Source: an uncultured Methanomethylovorans sp. (lineage in GTDB: Archaea; Halobacteriota; Methanosarcinia; Methanosarcinales; Methanosarcinaceae). From it: DNA of 10,672 nt. Numbering within the stretch: the first letter of the stretch is position 1; every line of letters begins with the position of its first letter. The translations under genes were made by a program, and so were the position numbers. Location of the stretch: positions 1 to 10,672 of the forward strand of contig CALBTS010000642.1 of NCBI GenBank assembly GCA_937968035.1, written 5' to 3'. Positions 1 through 7,000 of this stretch are shown one piece after another. Below the pieces are notes generated by a model. The model was given only the letters and a program-made list of their open reading frames with translations, was not told the DNA's origin and searched no databases.

Positions 1-327
1 GAAAATGCACGTTTTACAGATAACTGTGCCAAATTTGCAGATAGCGGCATACCTTGCCTCGTTGAAGAAATGATACGTATCGGGGCAGTGCGCAGAAGAC
101 TGGTAGCTAAAATAGCTGGTGGAGCAAAGATGTTCTCTTTTAACAGCGATGCCAACCTGAACATTGGTGAACGAAATATACAGGCTACAAAAATTGTGCT
201 CTCAGAAATGAAGGTACCTATAATATCGGAAGACGTGGGAAAAAATTATGGACGCACTGTAGTGCTGGACACGGATACAGGAGTATATTACATTAAAAGT
301 GCAATCAAGGGAGAGAATGTAATTTGA
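1..327 (+). CDS. cheD: CheD, chemoreceptor glutamine deamidase (5' end missing)
   Basis: The reading frame is open from the first base of the window and ends at TGA 325-327, giving the last 108 residues of CheD (family length is about 155-165). CheD deamidates specific glutamines on methyl-accepting chemotaxis receptors in the cytoplasm and is itself bound by CheC. The visible part carries typical CheD C-terminal signatures: an ENARFTDNCAKFAD stretch, the acidic helix IPCLVEEMIRIGA, then RRRLVAKIAGGAKMF, followed by a segment like NIGERNIQ and the closing beta strands (VVLDTDTG). The catalytic Cys and His of the family lie nearer the N terminus, outside the window, so activity cannot be judged. 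An internal ATG at 70 lies within the conserved core and is not the start. The gene heads a closely spaced group with a membrane protein and cheC. Confidence 0.9.
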   Translation, partial: ENARFTDNCAKFADSGIPCLVEEMIRIGAVRRRLVAKIAGGAKMFSFNSDANLNIGERNIQATKIVLSEMKVPIISEDVGKNYGRTVVLDTDTGVYYIKSAIKGENVI

Positions 328-368
328 TGGTAAAAGTATTATATTTACTAAAAGAGATATATTCCTGT

Positions 369-374
369 GGAGGT
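369..374 (+). promoter_or_regulatory. Ribosome binding site that fixes the start of the membrane protein gene
   Basis: GGAGGT lies four bases before ATG 379. The in-frame GTG at 367 overlaps this site and so cannot be the real start. The 39 bases between cheD and this GTG also contain an AT-rich TATA-like stretch (about 337-352, TATTATATTT) that could give an internal promoter, but this is weak. Confidence 0.6.
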
Positions 375-378
375 AAGA

Positions 379-1380
379 ATGCTTAGTTCAGACCTTACAA
401 TATCGCATATTGTATTCATATCTATCTCCCTTTTGGGAGGAATGGCTGCTATTTATTTCTGGATAAAGGTATATGAAGACACAAGAAGAGGCTCTGTTGC
501 TTGGCTTCTTCTTGCCCTGACAGCAATATTCCTCATCACTACCTCAATCTTCCCTGCTCTGGCAGTTGGTAATCCAAATCAGAACGTAGTTGAGACCATA
601 TTATTGTTCCTTAGTTTCTGGAGTGCTGTATACACAAGTATATTTGCAGCAGCTGGCTTTTTGATGTTCCGGGCTTTTAAGACCATTCCCCGCCAGAACC
701 TGGGTGATTTTCTCATAGAGGGAATGGTATTCAGAAAAGCCGAGCAAAAGACATCTGAGTATGACCCGATTGATGATGAGAACATTGCCAGGCTGTTACA
801 ATGGTCAACATTGATCGAGTATACTCCCAAAACCCGGTACGAAGATTCGGTAATAGAAATGTGCCTCCGCTTTTACGGGGAAACAATGAATGTAGTACTG
901 GTTTCCACCGAGCCTCGTACTTCTATATATAAGGACAGGCTGGGGGAACTAGTGGATATAGGAGCCATGAAATTCATTGAACTATCCGGTATTGAGGAAA
1001 AACTGGTGGAAAAAGATGGCGTGATCATGTTGCCAATGAGCGAGCTTGGTAGTTTCTTTGATCTAACGAGCAAACTTCCTGCAGGCTGCGCCCTTATATT
1101 TGAACCACTCTCTCATATGCTACTGACAAAAGGGGAGGATCTTACCTATACCTTTGTATCAAGAATGGTAGAGGATTTTGCATCCAAAGGGATCTTACTG
1201 GTTGGCATGATCAATAGCCTTGCACACCAAAAAGAAGTTATTGGCAAGTTCGAAGGACTATTTGTGAACATTGGAGAGGAGTCAGAGGATAGTATCAAGA
1301 TAGTAAAAGGTGGCAAAGAAGAATTCGTTCGCTTTTATGCAGGCAAGCGTTTCTTCCTTGAGAATGAAACTGGGAAATAA
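379..1380 (+). CDS. Three-helix membrane protein with DUF835/degenerate RecA-like cytoplasmic domain
   Basis: A 333-residue protein when started at ATG 379, chosen because GGAGGT sits just before it. Three hydrophobic segments fill the N terminus (roughly residues 8-28, 40-64 and 70-98), followed by a linker and a C-terminal soluble domain (about 155-325). That domain has the look of a RecA/KaiC-type core: a strand NVVLVSTEP, a Walker-B-like strand with its following segment (CALIFEPLSHMLL), a helix, a strand GILLVGMI and a last strand GLFVNIG. There is no Walker A GxxxxGK[ST] loop and no acidic residue at the end of a clean Walker B strand, so ATP hydrolysis is unlikely. This resembles the archaeal DUF835 group and similar inactive KaiC-like proteins; the assignment is by pattern only. 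It lies 51 bases after cheD and 23 bases before cheC, so it is probably co-transcribed with them and may be a membrane-bound chemosensory accessory protein (inference). Confidence 0.6.
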   Translation: MLSSDLTISHIVFISISLLGGMAAIYFWIKVYEDTRRGSVAWLLLALTAIFLITTSIFPALAVGNPNQNVVETILLFLSFWSAVYTSIFAAAGFLMFRAFKTIPRQNLGDFLIEGMVFRKAEQKTSEYDPIDDENIARLLQWSTLIEYTPKTRYEDSVIEMCLRFYGETMNVVLVSTEPRTSIYKDRLGELVDIGAMKFIELSGIEEKLVEKDGVIMLPMSELGSFFDLTSKLPAGCALIFEPLSHMLLTKGEDLTYTFVSRMVEDFASKGILLVGMINSLAHQKEVIGKFEGLFVNIGEESEDSIKIVKGGKEEFVRFYAGKRFFLENETGK

Positions 1381-1403
1381 GGCTTGACCGAGGAACTTAT
1401 CTT

Positions 1404-2033
1404 ATGATGCAGCTTTCAGGTTTTCATTCAGATGCCCTGAGAGAGATAGGGAGCATTGGTATGGGCAATGCCACAACAGCTCTCTCGCAGCTTTTGAATT
1501 GCAAGGTTCAGCTGAACCTGTCAAATTCACAGGTTATAGACATCGCATCAATGTCGTCAATGATGCCGTCATCTATAACCCTGGCGGCTATAATGATGGA
1601 CCTTGCAGGAGATCTTAATGGCATCATGATGGTGCTTTTTGATTCAAACAGTGCTGTTACCCTTAGTTCCCTTCTGGTGAGCAAAAACACACTGGAAGAA
1701 GATCCCGGAATGTATGAGTCTGCCCTCAATGAAATAGGCAATATCCTGGCAGGATCCTATCTTAAGAACATATATGATCTCCTGGGAGCAAAAGTGCTCC
1801 AATCAACTCCTGAAATAGTGATAGGAGATGCGCAAAAGCTGTTCGCTGAGATCGCAGCCAGGCTAAGCGGAGGGTCTACTGATATACTCAACATAGAAAC
1901 GATGTTCCAGGTACAAGTTTTATCCAGTCCTCAAGGTAATTCTACTCTTTATGGCGATATGTTCGTTTTTCTTGACAAGGACTCTTTAAGTTCCTTGTTC
2001 ATTCTAATTGAAAAGTTGCTGAATGGGCAATAA
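1404..2033 (+). CDS. cheC: CheC, CheY-phosphate phosphatase / CheD-binding protein
   Basis: A 209-residue protein, the usual CheC length. CheC dephosphorylates the response regulator CheY-P and binds CheD, coupling motor output to receptor adaptation. The family has two pseudo-symmetric active sites of the form [D/S]-x3-E-x2-N-x22-P. The C-terminal one is intact: S106, E110, N113 and P136 (SALNEIGN, then the Pro of STPEIVIGDA). The N-terminal one has D10 and E14 (DALREIGS), but Ser17 replaces the Asn and Ser40 stands where the Pro is expected, so it is probably weak or inactive. The glycine-rich GMGNA that follows is typical. GAGG at 1390-1393 precedes ATG 1404 by ten bases; ATG 1407 is an alternative start. 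The gene directly follows the membrane protein and shares the cluster with cheD, the usual partner. Confidence 0.9.
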   Translation: MMQLSGFHSDALREIGSIGMGNATTALSQLLNCKVQLNLSNSQVIDIASMSSMMPSSITLAAIMMDLAGDLNGIMMVLFDSNSAVTLSSLLVSKNTLEEDPGMYESALNEIGNILAGSYLKNIYDLLGAKVLQSTPEIVIGDAQKLFAEIAARLSGGSTDILNIETMFQVQVLSSPQGNSTLYGDMFVFLDKDSLSSLFILIEKLLNGQ

Positions 2034-2044
2034 GGTGGGTCGAG

Positions 2045-2446
2045 ATGGAAAACAAATGGATCCGCCATTTTCAACATTCTAAAAATATAGAGCTACAACC
2101 CTGGCCGTTGTTAATGAAGAAGATCCACAAAACGGAAGATGGCAACAGGCAACACAAGCATAAATCACAAACCGATAGGATTGAGGTCAAATATCCTTTG
2201 AAAGTTGCATCCTGGTCATGTGTCGCTCCGAATTCAGACAATGCAAAGAATGATACAGAAGATGTAACGCTGTTCTGGTCAGACGAATGCACCTTATTCC
2301 TTGAATACAATCTTTCTGGAGAAGAGAACTTCAAACTGGAAGTATCTTCGGTGAAAGAGGCACTTGCGTTGATCGAACAAGATAACTTTACAACAGAGAA
2401 ACTGTACCCAGATGCTCCGCAATTCAAATGGAAGCGTATATCGTAA
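2045..2446 (+). CDS. Hypothetical protein, last gene of the che cluster
   Basis: A 133-residue soluble protein that I do not recognise. It begins 11 bases after the cheC stop, with GGTGG at 2034-2038 six bases before ATG 2045, so translation from the same transcript is very likely. The N-terminal third is basic and His/Lys/Gln-rich (for example DGNRQHKHKSQTDR). The C-terminal two thirds look like a small alpha/beta domain: strands around KVASWSC, VTLFWSD and CTLFLEYNL, a helix with SVKEALALIEQ, and a tail rich in aromatic residues. There is no signal peptide, membrane segment or obvious catalytic motif. Position suggests an accessory role in chemosensory signalling, but nothing in the sequence proves it. 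The spacing, the ribosome site and the lack of competing frames support it as a real gene. Confidence 0.7.
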   Translation: MENKWIRHFQHSKNIELQPWPLLMKKIHKTEDGNRQHKHKSQTDRIEVKYPLKVASWSCVAPNSDNAKNDTEDVTLFWSDECTLFLEYNLSGEENFKLEVSSVKEALALIEQDNFTTEKLYPDAPQFKWKRIS

Positions 2447-2520
2447 ACACATCACCCATAAAATATATATTCATAAAAATAATAATAAGCTTATAGAATA
2501 TTGCGAACGCATCTGTGACA

Positions 2521-2540
2521 ACAAAATATAATATAACTGT
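2521..2540 (+). promoter_or_regulatory. Candidate archaeal promoter for the tandem paralogue pair
   Basis: The 129 bases between the hypothetical gene and the next start are very AT-rich. AAAATATAATATAA at about 2523-2536 resembles an archaeal TATA box. A start of transcription about 25 bases downstream would leave a leader of roughly 20 bases containing the GGAGA ribosome site. A second AT-rich run lies at 2458-2485. No poly-T terminator for the upstream che genes is visible here, so read-through is possible. Confidence 0.45.
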
Positions 2541-2561
2541 AGAGCTTCGGGAATTATGAAT

Positions 2562-2566
2562 GGAGA
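2562..2566 (+). promoter_or_regulatory. Ribosome binding site deciding the start at 2576
   Basis: GGAGA is nine bases upstream of ATG 2576. An in-frame TTG at 2570 lies only three bases after the site and is rejected as the start. ATG 2579 follows immediately and is a minor alternative. Confidence 0.5.
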
Positions 2567-2575
2567 ACATTGATC

Positions 2576-3202
2576 ATGATGGATATAGCATTATATTCAC
2601 TTGTTGACGACATGGTTAGCAAGGCCGGCACCGAGGGTGTAGTAGAATACTGGCTTCGGGTCGGAGAGAGTTACGCAGAAAGAATGGGAAAAGAAGCATA
2701 TGTGGGCTGGCCGGCTTTCAACGTAGCAATGAAAGAAGGCAGAACTTCCCTCACCATTGAGGGTGAAGTAAATGTACTTACAGATCTTGCGATCACAGAT
2801 AAGGACGGAGATGTGATAGGATATGTGTATGCATTAAAAACATGCCCGATGGCCCCTACAATGATCAGGTTCATCCAGAAGATCGGGCCAATCCCTGACT
2901 CTGATGAAGATGTTGCCGATAGCTATAATAATCGCATCCGTGACTCAGCGGTTTCGAATTATTGTATAACTCACCAGCGATTCAGGGAAGTTGCTGCCAA
3001 CAATATTACCGTTGCAAAGCAACCTCTTGAATGCTTGCACCTTGCAAACAAAGGACGTATGGGAGAAGTAAAGATGTTGCAAGAAAATCTTGCCAGGATC
3101 AATGTTGACGATAGGCATATAAAAAGCATCCTTAGAAGTGCTTCCTGTGTCTTTGCATTGATCGTGAAAGGTAAATCTGCAGGTGAGGAAATAGCGGAGT
3201 AA
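2576..3202 (+). CDS. Unknown Cys/His-signature protein, paralogue 1
   Basis: A 208-residue soluble protein of a family I cannot name. The N-terminal part looks helical (DDMVSKAGTEGVVEYWL), followed by an alpha/beta region with VIGYVYALKTCPM and then DSYNNRIRDSAVSNYCITHQRFREVA. With the downstream gene it shares C-P (Cys90 here), then Asp-x-Tyr-Asn, Ser-Ala and Cys-x2-His-Gln (Cys130, His133). The two cysteines are 40 residues apart in both proteins. The pattern could bind a metal, iron-sulfur or haem group, or form a redox/thiol catalytic site; the sequence alone does not decide. Further cysteines at about 153 and 191 are not clearly shared. There are no membrane segments and no signal peptide. 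It is the first gene of a two-gene unit with only ten bases to the next start. Confidence 0.65.
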   Translation: MMDIALYSLVDDMVSKAGTEGVVEYWLRVGESYAERMGKEAYVGWPAFNVAMKEGRTSLTIEGEVNVLTDLAITDKDGDVIGYVYALKTCPMAPTMIRFIQKIGPIPDSDEDVADSYNNRIRDSAVSNYCITHQRFREVAANNITVAKQPLECLHLANKGRMGEVKMLQENLARINVDDRHIKSILRSASCVFALIVKGKSAGEEIAE

Positions 3203-3207
3203 GGTGA
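3203..3207 (+). promoter_or_regulatory. Ribosome binding site deciding the start at 3213
   Basis: GGTGA begins directly after the stop codon of the upstream gene and stands five bases before ATG 3213. The in-frame GTG at 3204 is part of this site, so it is not the start. The tight arrangement implies translational coupling of the two paralogues. Confidence 0.6.
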
Positions 3208-3212
3208 AGTAC

Positions 3213-3818
3213 ATGGCAGAAACAATAGCCTCTAATCCTTTTGTTGATGTATCTGTTTTCCTCTTCTTTGAGGATATCTCTGATAAACAGGGTGTTGAAG
3301 GTTTCACTAACTATATAGTGGGACAGGCAAAATCTCTTGCAAAATCTGTGCCAGAGGAAGAATACGATACCTGGGAAGACTTCACTAATGCGGTGGTCAA
3401 TGGGGAATCAGTACTTTCATCCTTTGAGAATATAAAACAGATCAGCAGCAATGGCTTTGTTACAAATGTGTGTCCTTTTTCAAAGGCCATAAGAGAATAT
3501 ATCAAACGTCTTGGTAATTTCAATCCAGTGCATATGGAAGCTACTGATCACTACAACCATACTATACAGCCTTCTGCTGCACACAGTGCTTGCATGATGC
3601 ACCAGACATACCGTAACGAGGTAGCAAAGAGGATCAAAATAGGCGGTAAACCCTTACAGTACGCCCAGATAGCTGCAAAAGCATATACAGGCAAGATCGC
3701 ATTGCCTCCCGAATCCTGGAAGAAGGTATTGCTGGAAAAGGCCGGCATTTCCGAAACACAGGGTTTTATGGAAATGCGGGAAAACTCATGTTTGTATGTA
3801 CTTTACATTCAGGATTGA
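3213..3818 (+). CDS. Unknown Cys/His-signature protein, paralogue 2
   Basis: A 201-residue soluble protein, a diverged tandem copy of the preceding gene. The alignable parts include DISDKQGVEGFTNYI (compare DMVSKAGTEGVVEYW), TNVCPFSKAIREYIKRLG (compare LKTCPMAPTMIRFIQKIG) and DHYNHTIQPSAAHSACMMHQTYRNEVAKRI (compare its DSYN...CITHQRFREVA). Cys87, Cys127 and His130 match Cys90, Cys130 and His133 of paralogue 1, with the Cys-Cys spacing preserved exactly. The ends differ: this copy has a longer N-terminal lead and a different C terminus (RENSCLYVLYIQ). Selection has evidently kept the signature while the rest drifted, so the Cys/His residues are probably functional and the two proteins may form a heterodimer (inference). 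It is the last gene of its unit, with a poly-T terminator starting six bases after the stop. Confidence 0.65.
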   Translation: MAETIASNPFVDVSVFLFFEDISDKQGVEGFTNYIVGQAKSLAKSVPEEEYDTWEDFTNAVVNGESVLSSFENIKQISSNGFVTNVCPFSKAIREYIKRLGNFNPVHMEATDHYNHTIQPSAAHSACMMHQTYRNEVAKRIKIGGKPLQYAQIAAKAYTGKIALPPESWKKVLLEKAGISETQGFMEMRENSCLYVLYIQD

Positions 3819-3824
3819 TAAAAC

Positions 3825-3844
3825 TTTTTTGAAGATTTTTTTTT
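3825..3844 (+). terminator. Poly-T terminator after the paralogue pair
   Basis: T6 at 3825-3830 and T9 at 3836-3844 follow the stop at 3816-3818 at once. Runs of T directly downstream of a stop, without need of a hairpin, are the standard archaeal intrinsic terminator. Confidence 0.7.
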
Positions 3845-3985
3845 GATAAGATCTTCTCCTCTGTTTCTTTTTAGCATCAAAAAAGTATCCTCCCTTAAAA
3901 AGAAATTAAAAAACCTCATGCAGAGGGGTCATTTTTATTTCCATCTCCACAATGCGATCCCTTGAAAACACTTTTTATTAAACTT

Positions 3986-4019
3986 AAAAATATGAGTAGA
4001 GCGAAATCATATTCGCTCT
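3986..4019 (-). terminator. Hairpin plus T-run terminator of the disaggregatase-like gene
   Basis: AGAGCGAA (3998-4005) and TTCGCTCT (4012-4019) form a perfect 8-bp stem with a 6-base loop, 15 bases past the stop on the minus strand. Reading on, the minus strand has a T5 tract at 3990-3986. The rest of the 3819-4034 gap between the convergent genes holds no gene. Confidence 0.6.
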
Positions 4020-4034
4020 CAATCGCTTTCATCC

Positions 4035-7000
4035 TCAGCAGCTGGTCACAGTCAGTTTTGGTCTCTGATCAGCATTGGACCAATCCGAACTGTAGAAGGC
4101 AATGTAATTACCGCTCTCTGTCCTGGACTTGAGGAAGAAACCGGTATTGCCATATTCACCACTTACATATTCCTGCACAAGTTCGGTCACGTCAAATTCG
4201 TAGTATTTGTTTCCAGGCACTGTGCTGGCTGGGAATGTAAGAGATGCGTATGGGCTGCTGCCCTGAGATATGCCGTTCTTATCATACCAGTTTCCTCCGG
4301 CTGTGCTCCATGGGGTGCCAGATGCACGGTCATTCCAGCTAACATACTTCGGATCCCATTCCTGTGGCCTGTATATCTCCACCACAGTGTCAGAATTCCG
4401 GGTAGTGGCTGCGGGATAATACCAGTACAATGAAAGCTTCGCCTCGGATATTGTATCCGTTGTATCGTACCCGCTAAGATCGAACATCAGCACATCCCTG
4501 CAAGCACTAGTACTTTTCCCGATGTCAAGATAGGTGGAATCGTAAAGAACTGTACTCGGTAAAGACTCACGTAACCTGTTGTCATAGGTAGCGGAATATT
4601 CGACAGTGATCACTGGTTTTGTGACAACCACCGTCAACGTATCTGTGGCTGTCTGACCACTGGTGTCAGTGACAGTTAGGGTCACAGTGTAATTACCCGC
4701 AATGGAATACGTTTGAGTGGCTGTTACACCTGTGGCTTCAGAAGTTATGCCATTTGATGCATCAAAGTCCCATGAGTAGGAAACTATGCCGTTATCATCG
4801 GCAGAAGCACTTGCATCGAAACTAACAGCTGAACCAGTGAGTGCGGTCATATCAGAACCTGCATCTGCAACCGGCAATTCATCTGCAATGAACGGTCTGG
4901 CAGATACGGTCAGTTTCGGTCTCTGATCAGCATTGGACCACTCTGAGCTGTAGAATGCAATGTAATTGCCACTCTCTGTCCTGGCCTTGAGGAAGAAACC
5001 GGTGTTGACATGGTCACCGCTCACATATTCCTGCACGAGTTCCGTAACATCGAACTCATAGTATTTGTTACCAGGTACCGTGCTGGCGGGGAATGTAAGA
5101 GATGCGTATGGAGTACTGCCCTGGACAACTCCGTTCTTGTCATACCAGTCTCCTCCTGCTGTATTCCATGGGGTACCAGAGGCACGGGAAGTCCATGTCA
5201 CATGCTCGGGATCCCATTCCAAAGCCGGCCTGTATATCTCCACCACAGTGTCAGAGGTACGGGTGCTGGCTGAAGGATAATACCAGTAGAGTGAAAGCAT
5301 TGCCTCGGATATTGTGTCCGTTGTATTGTATGCACTTAGATCGAACCACATGAGGTCCCTGCAACTGCTTGTGACCCTTCCGACATCAAGATAGGGGGAG
5401 TCGGAAAGAACAGTGGTCGGTGATAACTCACGTAACCTGTTGTCATAAGTGATCTGACCAAGGACAATATTTGTAACTGGCGCAGCACTGACAACCACCG
5501 TCAATGTATCTGTGGCTGTCTGACCACTGGTGTCAGTGACAGTTAGGGTCACAGTGTAATTACCCGCAATGGAATACGTTTGAGTGGCTGTTACACCTGT
5601 GGCTTCAGAAGTTATGCCATTTGATGCATCAAAGTCCCATGAGTAGGAAACTATGCCGTTATCATCGGCAGAAGCACTTGCATCGAAACTAACAGCTGAA
5701 CCAGTGAGTGCGGTCATATCAGAACCTGCATCTGCAACCGGCAATTCATCTGCAATGAACGGTCTGGCAGATACGGTCAGTTTCGGTCTCTGATCAGCAT
5801 TGGACCACTCTGAGCTGTAGAATGCAATGTAATTCCCGCTCTCTGTCCTGGCCTTGAGGAAGAAACCGGTATTAGCATGTTCACCGCTCACATATTCCTG
5901 CACAAGTTCCGTAACATCGAACTCATAGTACTTGTTTCCAGGTACCGTGCTGGCAGGGAATGTAAGAGATGCGTATGGAGTATTGCCCTGAGATATGCCG
6001 TTCTTGTCATACCAGTCTCCTCCTGCTGTGTTCCATGGGATACCAGAATCCCGGGAAGTCCACGTCACATACTCGGGATCCCATGCCAAAGCCGGCCTGT
6101 AGATATCCACCACAGTGTCAGAACTCCGGGTGCTGGCTGAAGGATAATACCAGTAGAGTGAAAGCATTGCCTCGGATATTGTGTCCGTTGTATTGTATGC
6201 ACTTAGATCGAACCACATGAGGTCCCTGCAACTGCTTGTGACCCTTCCGACATCAAGATAGGGGGAGTCGGAAAGAACAGTGGTCGGTGATAACTCACGT
6301 AACCTGTTGTCATAAGTGATCTGACCAAGGACAATATTTGTAACTGGCGCAGCACTGACAACCACCGTCAATGTATCTGTGGCTGTCTGACCACTGGTGT
6401 CAGTGACAGTTAGGGTCACAGTGTAATTACCCGCAATGGAATACGTTTGAGTGGCTGTTACACCTGTGGCTTCAGAAGTTATGCCATTTGATGCATCAAA
6501 GTCCCATGAGTAGGAAACTATGCCGTTATCATCGGCAGAAGCACTTGCATCGAAACTAACAGCTGAACCAGTGAGTGCGGTCATATCAGAACCTGCATCT
6601 GCAACCGGCAATTCATCTGCAATGAACGGTCTGGCAGATACGGTCAGTTTCGGTCTCTGATCAGCATTGGACCACTCTGAGCTGTAGAATGCAATGTAAT
6701 TCCCGCTCTCTGTCCTGGCCTTGAGGAAGAAACCGGTATTAGCATGTTCACCGCTCACATATTCCTGCACAAGTTCCGTAACATCGAACTCATAGTACTT
6801 GTTTCCAGGTACCGTGCTGGCAGGGAATGTAAGAGATGCGTATGGAGTATTGCCCTGAGATATGCCGTTCTTGTCATACCAGTCTCCTCCTGCTGTGTTC
6901 CATGGGATACCAGAATCCCGGGAAGTCCACGTCACATACTCGGGATCCCATGCCAAAGCCGGCCTGTAGATATCCACCACAGTGTCAGAACTCCGGGTGC

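Noticed and set aside
2945..3307. 120-residue minus-strand frame opposite the paralogue pair
   Set aside because: It spans the junction of two plus-strand genes that are supported by mutual homology and ribosome sites.
3914..3926. Small hairpin CCTC-ATGCA-GAGG in the convergent gap followed by T5 at 3933-3937
   Set aside because: The stem is only four pairs, and the poly-T tract at 3825-3844 already provides a convincing plus-strand terminator, so it was not called as a feature.
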